From the NCBI RefSeq assembly GCF_037975245.1, contig NC_092579.1, forward strand, positions 18,039,678 to 18,103,677: DNA of 64,000 bases. The letters are read 5' to 3'. The DNA is from Apostichopus japonicus. Taxonomy: Eukaryota > Echinodermata > Holothuroidea > Aspidochirotida > Stichopodidae. How positions within the stretch are numbered: the stretch's first letter is position 1; each line of letters begins with the position of its first letter. Made by a program: the position numbers and the translations under genes. Under the pieces are notes generated by a model that did not search any database, was not told where the DNA came from, and saw only the letters and a list, made by a program, of their open reading frames with translations. Of the stretch, positions 34,848 to 56,083 are shown in pieces.

Positions 34848-37800
34848 TTATTTCCTGCTCTCCTTGGCAGCTTCTCTAGCTGAGGGACAAACAAGGATTA
34901 AAGCAAATGACAAATCATCTAATAGGTCATAAAATAACATCTCTGTTGCATCAGATTCGTTACGACACATTCTTAACTATGCAAAACACAAAAAAATTGG
35001 CATCACTCATGTTTATCTCACAATGTTCAATGACGTAAAATTTTCTGCAACAGAAACACAGACAGCATATACCCAGGGGTGAAGGGCTGGGGGGGGGGAC
35101 CTTGCTTCACCTATGAGCCACATACTGTACCATAAACTGCAGATGTTTGAAAGCTGCAAGTCACACAGCAAATTGTCAATTTACCATTTATTTACAATTT
35201 ATATTCATTCTGATGCAAAAAAAGGAGTACTGCCGAGACATTCCATGAGCTGCCCAATTAAAATGTCTTAGAGTGGCATGTGGCTGAAGAACCAGGTATA
35301 AACTATACCGCTTACAGCACGGCTGACACCAACACAAATCAAATTAAACGAATAAAGCATTGTCTCTTTGTTATTGAGGTTGTAAATGAAAAAAATGACA
35401 GGCTTTTATGGAAACTTTGATCATTCCAAAACTCGGATCTGCAAGAACCATCACCTCTTTCAAAGGAAATAAATGAATCGTCCCTCACTAGTCTATCTAT
35501 CACATGAGTTAATAGTGATGAATGAGACTGCTTCTCTTTAACAATACAGACAAAAAGCCAATCGGAAGTACTACTTTAACTTATTCTAAAGTTAATGATA
35601 ACCTACCTTTCTTTTCTGCATCTCTCTTTCTGGCCGCGTCTTCTCTCTGTTTCTTGATGATGGCGAGACGTGCTAGGTCAGCCTGTGCCTCGTGTGTTTT
35701 GCCCTGAGCTTGTAATTGCCTATACCTGTTCCTTTCTTGTTGTTTTTGTAGTTCTTCCCTAAAAAGGACAACAAGGAATTGAGATGAGTTTTTACAGCCC
35801 CTGTTTCACAGCTTTCATTGAGTCTAATATAACTTTTGAGTATATTTTGGTTTGTCGGTGAGCGATCTACCTTGGTAAACGATACTATTTTAAGATCAAA
35901 CTGTGCTGCAAAAGCGGGTTCCCCGGCCAATTTCAAGTGATACAATTATATGCATGTATCACATTCATACATCCGATGGCATCGTTTCTGATGGACGGGG
36001 ATTTTCCTTAATTTAGATTCCTAGTTTCTGGTGAGTGATTAGTTGGCTTCACATCCTTATCCTTGTGGTCAAGATGAAAATTTCAATGATTTGATCTTGG
36101 CTAATATGAATTAAAGAAAATATTTAAGCTGACTCAAAATGCTAACTTTTATCTAGGTCAGTAACTTATTAGTTCCCCTTTAATTTCACACTGCACAGTG
36201 AAATAATATATTAATCATCTTGTTAATTGAATTTGTAGAGGTCAGTACAGAATAATATGCTTCATTGTTAATGCTGTCTCCCTATTATTCATCAAACAAT
36301 TCGGATGGAAATATGTCATTTCTACCGTAGGATAACAATTCAAACTATAGTTTTGTTTGCAGCTTTGACATCTCCCTCAGCATGCATATATATGTGAATA
36401 GCCTTTGCAGTTGCTGATGTTGCTGGGTCTCAATAATATGTGGCAAAGATGTGTGGGAGGCCAGTTGAATGAAATCTAAACTGCTAGGTAAACCAAAGGC
36501 GTGCACAAATGTTGACAAGCTCTTGTGTGTTACTGTTGCACAACAGCAAATGTGCACGGTCAGTAAATGAAGAATACCTTTCTCTTCTTGATAACTGTTG
36601 AGTAGTAGGAGTAGCGCTGTTGACATCTAAATCCCTGGCTTTCTTCATTTTATTGTGGCTTCTGTTGGGATTTGCAGTTTCTATTAAATGAGATATGCCT
36701 TTCTTCTTCTTGGTCTGCATAAATGGAAACCAAAAAAAAAAAGAATGTACTGATTTAGTTTAAGAGGATAGTCCAAACGAAATTTACATTTAGCTGATGA
36801 ACATGTACTACTGTAACAAAATTCTTAGCATCCTGGTGAAATCTGCTATCAATTCCAAACTTCATAATTTGTGCTACATTTTATCTCAAAAATGTACATC
36901 AAACAATCTTCTTCAAACTTGGAATGCATTAACATATCAATACACTACAGTCCTTGGGATATTTACTAATTCACATCACCTACTGTCAGAGAAAAACAAA
37001 GAAATGCAAAACTCATGTTTCCTGACAGTGTACAACTATGACACCACACATGTTTGCTTCAAGGTTCAGTTATATGGTACAGACTGACAATTTCAACTAC
37101 TGTATCAACGTTCTGAGAATGGAAGGTAGGAATTGCAAGCAAATTTGTTCTTCTTCAATAGTCAAAACAAAGTTTTCTTTCAAATTATCCATTAACATGA
37201 TTCATATTAAATCAACTTTTATCAGAATACAGAAGAAAACAATTTTATGTGAACCCCGGCCCACTCATTAATATTCATGAGATGGGAACCACAAACAATA
37301 GGACACATCATGGGGTAGATACGTACCTACCATGGCGTTGACTCAGCTTCTGCTTCTTGAGATATCGTGTTTACAAGCTGTCCGTCACACACACACACAC
37401 ATACGCCATCACGATCACAAAGGGTTTCTGAGCCTTTGGCATTGTAACCAAACAGGCTTGCTTACATATACAGTGATCAAGAACTTGCAAGCTAGTCCAA
37501 AGGATATTGCTCAATTGCAGCATGTGTCAAATTGTAAAACTTACAATTTTCTTTTCCAACTAATTTCATTTCTGATTGGTGAAACTAGTGAACTTAAGAC
37601 GTGTTTGACCAATTCACTAAAATATGTGGTGAAAGAGTTCGCTGGAGCCAGAAATATTACAACATTATGAGACCGTTTCATCCTGAAGATAAAAGACCGC
37701 TCTCATCCACCAATTGTACATTTAGGAAAGTATTAACATACACTAGCTCTGACAAGTTGAGAGTATACTGTCAGCCCACACAGACAAATTAAGGTGAAGG

Positions 37801-39951
37801 GGTACTTCTTGCATGTTGTTGTTTAACATAAGTATGACTACAAAAGGTAATAGATGTGTTGACTATAACACAAAATGTTGCGATCACTTTACCCCATCAT
37901 CATCAGAGCTGGAGTCAGAATCTTCCTCTGAGCTAGATGGTGGAAAGTCCCTCGGTGGTTGTTTCATCTCAGTCGCAACTTCTTCCTCCTCCAAGTCACC
38001 TTCTTCCTCCCTCTTTTTCTACAAACGTACAAAACATTTCGGTGGCACATTAAGAGTGAATTAACTTAAGATATTCTTTAAGAAGCAAGTAGAACATTAA
38101 AAGTGAATTAACTTTTAAAAGAGATATTTTATAAGAAGCAAGTAGAACATTAGGGGTGAATTAATTTAAAAGATATTCTATAAGAAGTAAGTAAAACATT
38201 AAGAGAGAATTAACTTAAGATATTCTATAAGAAGCAAGTAGAACATTAAGAGTGAACTAATTTAAAAGATATTCTATGAGAAGTAAGTAGAACATTAAGA
38301 GAGAATTAACTTAAGATATTCTACAGTATAAGAAGCAAGTAGAACATTAAGAGTGAATTAATTTAAAAGATATTCCATAAGAAGCAAGTAGAACTTCGAG
38401 GATTGACGGTTCTTTTGTGCTAAGCCTAAGATTATACATCTGGTTTAATACAAGAGTAGACCCATTAGCAGAGCGAGGAGAGTAGGAGAGGGGAAAGGGT
38501 TTGGTGGGTTCAAGTTTTCATGACAAACAGTACCACCCGAGTTTTCCATCAATATCAAAATTTTATCAATTTTAAGATAGATCTGCCACCTCCCAAGGAT
38601 ATATTCGTACTTCAAACTACTTCAAACTAGTCTGTACTTCAAACTTTGGTTATGGAAATGCTAAGTGTTAACTGATATCTAATTCCAATCAGATTTAGAG
38701 TACCGAATGCATAGTATTACACATTCTACTGTGAGATTACTAGACTTATTGCATTAAGTGACAATATAGCATTGAACATTTGTGCTCATCTTAGAGTATG
38801 TCTACAGTAGTGCAGTTTTTGTGTCAACTAGCTCCAATTAAAACCTAGTGCTTTCTTAAACAATAAGATTCTATAATAAATTGCCTAAAACATGTAATTT
38901 AGTACATGTCATCAGTAAGCTTTGTACTGTAGGCCTAGGTGTACAGTGAACAGACTGCCAGTTTCTGTAGAGCTACAGTATTAAGTACTGTCTACAGTAT
39001 TAGGCAAATGTTCTCACCTGTCTCTTCAATTCTTCTCTCATTTGGGCATCAATTTCGTCAGGATTTGTGAAGACCTTTCTCCCTCCCTTGTGACTTTTCT
39101 TCCCTCCTGTTTATGAAGAATGTTTCACAATAATTACATATCTGCTGCTCTTACCTGGTTATTCCAGTGGCAGACATGTGACCTTCAAATGGTACAGTAA
39201 GAGAAAATATTTCACACTGTTAGTTGAAAGCACCATCTCAATTATCTTGTTCCTAACTCAATGGCTGATTCAATGGAACCTATTTTGGCTAGCTAAGCCT
39301 AAGCCCTGGCATCTTCTCTGGAGAGCCGCAAATTTTCTTCAAAACCTTCACCTTCCTATAACAAACTTCTTATTTATGTATCCTTGAAACCAGATACATT
39401 TGGAATGTTTGCATCTTGAGAAGGTTCTCTGTATTTAGAATTTTGTGGAAATGTTTTTTTCCCCTGTAAATTATATGTGAGTTAATAAATATCAAGAAAA
39501 ACAAAACGTTTTCAGCTGAATCGCCATAATGATATCATGGCTCTGCTGTAGACAGATCTGTATTCACGAAATACTCTATGCATGATGTACAACACCAGCA
39601 AATCTGGAAAATTTGTATATCTTTGCCATATAAAATGCAATTGGATGCTTCATCCACAAGAATATCATTTTAAAGACAGGATTCGGATTCTAAATAGCCA
39701 TAGGGTACCTTAGGTTAGGCAAGTGCTAACGTTTAATACAAATATTCAACCCACATTGCGTGCAATGATGGAAGTTACTGGCTTAACGTTATGGAATATG
39801 GGTATTGCAGCCTAGGCCTAGCCTAACGCAGTAGTTAGCCGTGTTACTGTTGGCCAATGTATACTAAAGTGTGTAATATCGGGTCCCGCGGTTATCCGTC
39901 TAATAATTACATGGAAACAATTCTTAAATAAATCATACCTCTTCTCGACAT
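34848..39951 (-). CDS. PDAP1: PDAP1 / HASPP28 phosphoprotein (six coding exons, 182 aa)
   Basis: Exons in transcript order: 39951-39939, 39106-39018, 38018-37893, 36714-36578, 35758-35607, 34879-34848. Each has GT-AG borders and the frames join from ATG to TAA. The product matches the 28-kDa heat- and acid-stable phosphoprotein (PDGFA-associated protein 1) along its length. It has a Lys/Gly-rich start (GGKKSHKGGRK), then NPDEIDAQM, an acidic Ser/Glu/Asp stretch (SSSEEDSDSSSDDD), IETANPNR, LSRRERE, and a coiled-coil-like KTHEAQADLARLAIIKKQRE ending AREAAKESRK. Length is nearly that of the human protein (181 aa as I recall). The family is a cytosolic, CK2-type phosphorylated protein with a poorly defined role linked to PDGF-A binding and translation. 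The acidic serines fit CK2 sites. A 45-bp tandem repeat lies in the second intron and a GGA repeat about 270 bp upstream of the start. Confidence 0.95.
38045..38400. repeat. Tandem repeat, unit about 45-50 bp, in PDAP1 intron 2
   Basis: About seven units of the type gtgaattaacttaa..gatattct.taagaagcaagtagaacatta lie in tandem, starting about 27 bases upstream of the exon 3 acceptor. Some units carry an extra aaaag, giving two length classes. Confidence 0.92.
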
Positions 39952-41130
39952 TATTTTGGTTTATTTGAAAAGTCTTGTTATAGTAATAACGGCAGAAATA
40001 GCTGACAGCTGGCAGGAAATATGACAGATGTAAACCGAATTGTGAAATGTTTAGTGACCATATTACAATGTATTCATTCAGCTAGCTTAGGCTATTCAAT
40101 TTATCGACAACGTGACAGCACACGTATGGAAAGCCGAATTGAGATCAGCCGTTCCTACCTGTCTTCAGTTGTTAAATTTCAATCGGAGACAGGAGGGGAT
40201 GGGATCGAAAATGAAGAAAGGTGGAGGAGGAGGAGGAGGAGGAGGAGGAGGAGGAGGAGGAGGAGGAGGAGGAGGAGGAGGAGGAGGAGGAGGAGGAGGA
40301 GGAGGAGGAGGAGGAGGAGGAGGAGGAGGAGGAGGAGGAGGAGGAGGAGGAGGAGGAGGAGGAGGAGGTGGTGGGGGAGGGTATAGGTGGGGGAGGGTAT
40401 AGGTAGGAGTGAGTGAGGGAGGGAAAATGGAGGTGAGAAAGGGTATTGATACTGGGACCAGGGATTTTTCAATACCTATAGTACATTTCACGAGGATATG
40501 ATGCAGTGCAACACATGATTCTTACCCCAATTTAGTAATAACAGTGTTTGGTAACGCATAGGAAAGTGTATTTTCATTCATATTCCTTGTGTCATCGGAG
40601 AGTAAGGGCAAATTTGAGCTTAGTCTCCCACTGGTGAAGCCACTAGATATCGCCAATTACATGACATGAAATGCCCCTTACAGAAATTGTGCAGCCTTGC
40701 ATCTAATGATAATCATTTGAGTCAACAACCAGTGTCACTGATTTCCTGCCTACGAGTCTTATCTGTCTAAGAAGAAGAACTTTCTTTGGTAACATAATAA
40801 ATTTAAGCACTCTGCTAAGAAGACATCTGTGAAGCATTTCGTTCAAGCGTAATAAACAGTGGTTTTGCCTGGCCATGTGGTTTGTGTACACAAGAGTGAT
40901 AAGCATCCAGCTCTACAGCTGGAGGTGTCAACTCCAGTTTAAACGTTCTGCTGAAAATCCGACCTGTGGCCCATATATCAGGAATTCAATAGTGTTCAGT
41001 TCTATAAGGGGCACTTTCATAGCATGTACGATGACAAATGATTCGATGAAAATTAATATAACAATAAAAGGAATATTTTCACTTAACAGAAATATGTAAG
41101 GTCAGCACTACTGTACTTGAAGTGGGCACA
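39952..41130. other. PDAP1 upstream region, otherwise no gene seen
   Basis: It includes the likely PDAP1 promoter and the GGA repeat. Long open frames here are products of that triplet repeat and of no coding value. Confidence 0.5.
40221..40372. repeat. (GGA)n trinucleotide repeat
   Basis: About 49 near-perfect GGA triplets on the + strand (TCC on the PDAP1 sense strand), ending in ggtggtggggg. It lies 270-420 bp upstream of the PDAP1 start codon. Purine/pyrimidine mirror repeats of this kind can form triplex or G-rich structures. Confidence 0.97.
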
Positions 41131-41138
41131 GTTTAGAT

Positions 41139-41536
41139 CAGGGTTGTCCAACCTACGGCCCGCGGGCCACAGTCCGGCCCGCCGCAGGGTTGCGTCCGGC
41201 CGGCCAGAGATGCTCTACGGTGCGAAATTTTAGTGAGCAGATTTATTGATAACAATTTGAAGCTATATAATCAATCATTCGAACCTTCTGGGTCCAAAAA
41301 ACTGCATACAGGACAGTTTGTGTGACACTCTCAGCGGAGGGGGGGGGGGGGGGCGGCTGGACTTTATTCATCTGTTTTACCAGGAAGGAAAATAAATCAG
41401 TGCGCTCCGCGCGCAGTGCTCACTTTTTTTTGGCCTTGGGCTTCGGGCAAAAAATCGAGCGTAGGGTTCATGCGGCCCCCTCCTTCATCATAATCATTCC
41501 ATGTGGCCCTCCTCTGCAAAAGGTTGGACAACCCTG
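41139..41536. mobile_element. Non-autonomous hAT element, 398 bp, perfect 16-bp TIRs
   Basis: Ends CAGGGTTGTCCAACCT and AGGTTGGACAACCCTG are perfect 16-bp inverted repeats. The 8-bp duplication gtttagat sits at 41131-41138 and 41537-41544. The subterminal cggcccgcgggcc block is typical of non-autonomous hAT elements across animals. There is no transposase frame. Perfect termini and target site suggest a fairly young insertion. Confidence 0.95.
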
Positions 41537-41544
41537 GTTTAGAT

Positions 41545-43187
41545 CATCAAACATCAAGGTATTTGGGAAGATCTTTCTATTACAGACATACCTAGTTTCA
41601 ACACTATGTTGGAAGTTTTCTGAATAACCTGTTTTCTATATTGATCTAGTAACATTCAATGATGTTAGGAAAACCCTCATATGGTTGAACAATGGGTCAC
41701 AGAGATCCAGATAAGAAACTACGAAGGTTATATTTCACACCAAGGTCAGAAACCTAAAGACTCCGTTTCAGACCAGTTACAGCACCAATGTGTTCCTTAT
41801 GAATCATAGTATATTATATAGGTTGATGTTGCATAGTTATCTAGTTTAGATCAATGGTCAATGGAGGGTTACTGTGAAGACCTTTAAAATCGGTAAATGT
41901 AGGATAAAGTGAATAGACAGAAAGATATGTAAATATGTTAATTATTCATATTGTGTGTGAGGGTGCTTTTCTTTAAGATAGAGGTCATGTCAGCTCAACC
42001 TAGAATTATAGCTATCCAAACAATTCATAGACATATTTCCAATTTAAATAATGGGTCCTTTTGTATTTTGTGCAGGTCAAAGGTTACTTCAGACCAAATG
42101 CCCGTATTCTGAATAAATCACAACTGTGCCTCATACACTGAATTCAAGAGCTCTATTGGTACAAAAGATCATTTGAGATCAAAACTGAAAAAAAAATCAG
42201 CTGAAACTGTGATAACATATTCAGGCTTTTTCTTGTAAACCTTTTGTGCAAACCTTTGTCAGAGATGTGTTAAGATAAAAAAGACTGGGTAATATGAACT
42301 TTGGATAATCAGGGTTAATATAAAGAGTCAGAAATTGAGACAAAAAAAGATGAAAACAGTCTAAAAGCTTTCAAAGAGCAAATGAAGCCAAATTTATTTT
42401 GTAAGATTTCTCTTATCCAACATAGCACTGTAAACTTGTGAACATTTTACTATTTTCACTAATCCAGCATATGACTGGAATTTGGGTGATCACATTTCAG
42501 GTTTGAAATTCTAAGATGCAGTTCAGAAAGCAAGAGAACACCTTTAATATTTATGTTATAAGTCAACAAATATTAATTTGTGCATATTTATATTCATAGC
42601 AATTAGGTTTGTTGGTAAAAGTATTAATTATACATATTCAATTGACCGTGGTATGAAACAAAACCCTTTTCAATACTTTTAAACAGCAATGCAGCTAAAA
42701 TGTTCACTTTTCTCTCATTCCAAAGGAAATTACAATTGAATTTCACAGGAACCTAACACCAACTTGAACAGATCTTCTAAGCAGAGACAACCTATTCATT
42801 ATTTGCATGCATCATCTGACCACACCCCACCCTCCTCCTTCTCACCCATATCCCTTCCACTCCCCCCCTCACTCTATCATTAGTCTCTTAGTTATGTTTC
42901 TACTTAAATAATAGATTGCGGTTTATTAAACTTTCTCTCTATTAAATCACACATGCTTGTGCAAATATTGTGAGGGCATATTTTTACGTTTATAAACAAT
43001 AAATGATGCAGAAGAAAACGTTGAAGTTTCATTTTCAAATTCATGACCTGACAGGTTAATAGATCTTCAAAACAAACTCCAAAATGAAGGTGTTATAATG
43101 AAGGCTTTTCAAAGGATGAATGCTTTCAAAGGATGATCTTCAGCACACACATAAACAGTGTATCGTGATATATTAAAACATTGTCGC
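41545..43187. other. Intergenic, downstream of ETFA
   Basis: AT-rich with no supported exon or array. Confidence 0.5.
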
Positions 43188-43193
43188 TTTATT
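43188..43193 (-). terminator. Polyadenylation signal of ETFA
   Basis: AATAAA on the - strand about 106 bases after the ETFA stop codon. Confidence 0.5.
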
Positions 43194-43298
43194 CCATGGA
43201 TATAAAAATGATTTTGATTCCCTTCAAATTTAAAGAAGAAATTTTCATATTTCCTGTTCCATACACATCTCAATTCTTTTTTTTTTGGTCATTTTTTC

Positions 43299-52283
<8,985 letters not shown>

Positions 52284-53883
52284 ATAAGTAGTACAGCCTT
52301 ATTTAGTCCTAGTTTTCGAACGCAGCATGTAGGGTAAGATATATCGCGGATTTAGTCCAACACTGGCGTACATAGAATGATTACTGGCGGAGTATATATA
52401 CGTTAATAACAAGGCCATGTATTATTACTTAGGAAGTAACTGACGATTCTTGGAAATGAAGTAGATATTGCAGTGTTTTTAAAACAACAAACCGATTGGG
52501 ATATCCTTCTGGAATTTCTGCCGACGATTCCGAACATCTTGAAATTGTTGTACGCTTGTAGGATTCTATGTTTTCATTAGTCCAATGTACCTGAAGGTGA
52601 CCGTAAAGGCTGTACAGTGTATATATGATGTAACCATTATATTCTGTATAGTTGAATTCGAGTCAAAGTAGTTACGCAAAACGCATGTTACAAAAGATGT
52701 AAGATTTAATTGCTGCCCTCAATTTTTTCATTACCTAAAGATGTTCAGCTTGCTAGCATGCAATGAAAGTCACCTGGGCCAATATACTACGGGCTCATTT
52801 CAAATAAGCCTATCCCGAAATTACATGAAAATATGCATGATGATAGAAACGTTTTACTGTCTATTTTTACAAATTAATATATATATTTAGCTCAAACTGT
52901 CACACTAAGTTCAATCCCATGTCAAACATGTTAAGATCCATTTGATGTATTTAAACGTAAACTAAGGAAATATTACACAAAAGGAAATTTGTCACAAACA
53001 GTGTTAATTATGAGTACTCGCTTGGTATAGAGCTGTCAATATATGTTACTGTGTTATAATTAGCAAACGTGGGCCGGTGGCACGTTATGGTCATTTCTGA
53101 AGCCAACTCACTAAAATAGTGTGGCGATCCAGATAGGATATGTGGGTTTCCGTTATTGTTTGTACCAAGTACCACTCAAATGCGTGCATCCGAGTATCAA
53201 AAGATCGCGGTGCCAGCGATTATTTATAAAGTGACGTAAGGGCTGGCAAAAGTGCGATCCGGGTAATTATTGTAGAGCGTCCGTCAGATAACCTATATAA
53301 AGGGTAACCACTCTATTATGTGACGGTTTTATTAATTAGAATGAATAGCTAAGAATTTTGAAGAAAAAAAAAATAATAGGCCTAACAACAAAACTTATTA
53401 ACACGTTTTACGATTGTTCTTATGTTGGACATGGAAAAGCTCCATAAGTGAGGAGTCGGATAGGAACTAGAGGAAGAAGATGGTGAGGTTGATGGTAGAC
53501 AATGGGTGTCTTTTTTATTTAATGAGATGTTTGAAAAATTCACAAGAAGTTAAGCTAATTTTCAAGAAGGAGAGGGTGGTGGAGGGGAGTTGTTGATATG
53601 TTTAAAAATATAATGGAATTAAGTTACACGTAGTACATCTTCTTCTGTATAGCAATAACTTAATAACTTGGTCAAGCTGTGATCAGTGTGGTCAAGATAC
53701 AAGTCACGTGAGTAGCCTAGCCTCCAATATCTTCAGCTACACAGAAGTTTTGGTACGGAAAGTAGGCCCTACTTGATCAAACCAAGGAGAAATATGCATT
53801 ACCATAGTTATCAGCTTAATCGCAAGGAAAACAACAGATATTTACATTTTCATGATCTAAAATGTGTTTTGGCAGTTCTTTGG

Positions 53884-53981
<98 letters not shown>

Positions 53982-54269
53982 GTTTTCCGCTGGGTGAGTA
54001 AGATGTTCCGCTAAACTACTGTGTGGATAATTTTAATTAAAAGAGTTAAATTGTGTCTAAATGTGAAAGTAAAGATTATACTAAGAATATTATCTGGTTG
54101 TGTTTAAGTGCTTAAATTACGTATAAACGTTTGTTCCAATGGATATTAGTCTTCTCAGTATAATTAATAAGATGATTAATCAGGGGTTAATCTGCTTACG
54201 TTAGCTGTACTGAGATAATGACCTTTAAAGTCGGCGATTCGGACGGTTATCACCGATAGGCTATAAAGT
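52284..54269. other. ETFA upstream region and intergenic DNA
   Basis: It contains the presumed ETFA promoter and a large TA repeat. No other exon is supported. Confidence 0.45.
53886..53980. repeat. (TA)n microsatellite
   Basis: About 95 bases of pure TA dinucleotides. Confidence 0.97.
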
Positions 54270-54277
54270 CCATCTAC

Positions 54278-54633
54278 CAAGGGCGTAGGAACGGGGGGGC
54301 AGTGAAAAATATGAAGGGGCGGAAGTATTTTCCCGCCCCCCCCCCCGCTTCGCAAGTAAAAAAAATCCTTTTTCATTTCCAAATGAGAAAAAAATCTCAT
54401 TTGAAGCACCAAATTGCATCTAAGGCCAGGTGAAAATGCAAAATTATAAACAAAATGGAGTGGGTGGGTTGAAGTGTGCTATATTGCACCAAATTGCATC
54501 TGAGGCCACCTGGAAATGCAAACAATTTCCAAAGGGGAGGGGGAAACCCCCTCCCCTTACACCCCTCCCCCAGGCCTGCCATCAGTCTTCAGTCCCCCCC
54601 CCCACCACTCAAAAGTACCTTCCTACGCCACTG
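54278..54633. mobile_element. hAT-like MITE, 356 bp
   Basis: Ends CAAGGGCGTAGGAAC and CTTCCTACGCCACTG. Flanking ccatctac/ccatttac (7 of 8) at 54270-54277 and 54634-54641. Close relative of 19686-20059, including the paired gcaccaaattgcatct phrases. Confidence 0.9.
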
Positions 54634-54641
54634 CCATTTAC

Positions 54642-55519
54642 AATGGCTGAACGATGGCGACAATTAATTAAACGTCCCGTTTATTATTGTTTTTCTTATT
54701 AAAACAAAGGACAAGAGATTGCGCGGTCAAGTACATGGAGAACGACGGTAAAATTTACAAAGAGACGAACTGTAAAATGTATTTCGATAACGTAGATCCA
54801 TAGACTACAAGTAGATGGCGCTAATGCTTTATTTTCGAAGTGATGTAGCTGCGAAAGACATTCTGACTTTTCCAGACGAACACAATGTTTTAGCTTTCGC
54901 TAAAACGTAGTAGGCTGTGTAGTATTTGTTTTATTGATGAAGAGAACAAGGAAATTGGGGTTACAATTATACAAACTGAATATAAAATTTAAAATTACCA
55001 ACGCCCTTAACAACTCTATCGGGTGAAATCACCCTGACCCTCTTTACATACATACACAATCGTTAATAGTTTGTATAATGAGAAGTTGATATATAGGACG
55101 TGCACTATATTTAGTGCATAATAATTATAATTACCGAACCTTCCATAAAAGTGAATGACGCAGCATACAAGACAGCCATGTGGCTACTTTTAAGGTTCAC
55201 TCTGTATAGTTCCATGGGAAAGAGCTGAAATAGGTTGGGAAGGGGCCGGGGGGGGGGGTTCGGGTGGGGTAGCGTGTACTAATTGTGAATGTTGCAAAAT
55301 TGCCCGTGCCTTGATTAATATGTGCTGTTCACACGGATGAGTAAAAATAGCCCTCAAGATATGTTATAGAGGTTCCATAAAAAGCAAACAATTTTCTCGC
55401 GTGAAAACTCATTTAATTGTACTCACTTGTTCAGTACCTTCAAAAAGAATATAAAATTGTAGCGTAATATAATACTAATGATAACAGTTATTTTTAATAT
55501 TATTCAAAAGTAACATATA
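54642..55519. other. Intergenic, no gene seen
   Basis: AT-rich with one poly-G run near 55250; nothing else supported. Confidence 0.45.
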
Positions 55520-56035
55520 AGCCCAACCACCTTTGTAAGTCTTATAAGTGATGAACAACTTCTCCGCAAACCGCTAAACACATTATCTTATACCTTTTGT
55601 GAGATATCACAGACTGAAGTCTAAATATGACATCCGATCGAGCTACAAGTGTTTCATATTTTGAATCGTTTTGAATTATTAATAACAATGTTTTACTATC
55701 TATATTGGTGATGGGTTTTGTAAAATGCTGAATCTAAATTATTGCGGCTCTTAACATGAGCTAATGATGGGCATTTATTTGTTTCGATGCCAACACTGTA
55801 AACATTTCTACATTGAAAGTATGAATAAAGCAGGGGAAGGGAAATTACCAGGTTACATATAGTATTGGTATTATAATATCACAGATTTACGAATGTCATC
55901 TCCAAGATACTTTTAAAAACTAGGATATATCACATCTGGAAAATAGTATATTCCTGGTTTGCGGTTGAGATGTTCTTGACAAAGATTTCTTGCCGTGTAA
56001 GCCATAGCTGATGGTTTGGTTGATGTCCCCTTTAC
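55520..56035. repeat. Diverged dispersed repeat, copy 2
   Basis: Relative of 50525-51000. It ends ggttgatgtcccctttac, which resembles the complement of the ggagacacaaaccca end. It lies just downstream of the SDR stop codon and may contribute its 3' UTR. Confidence 0.45.
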
Positions 56036-56083
56036 GTTAATTGCGTATTATCTGCCCCGGACTTTAAAGAACAGGGTCAAAGG

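Noticed and set aside
35060-35105. Isolated caggggtgaagg with a G run, resembling a MITE end
   Set aside because: No inverted partner or target duplication found nearby.
40021-40491. Long poly-Arg, poly-Gly, poly-Glu, poly-Pro and poly-Leu frames
   Set aside because: All are readings of the GGA/TCC triplet repeat in different frames.
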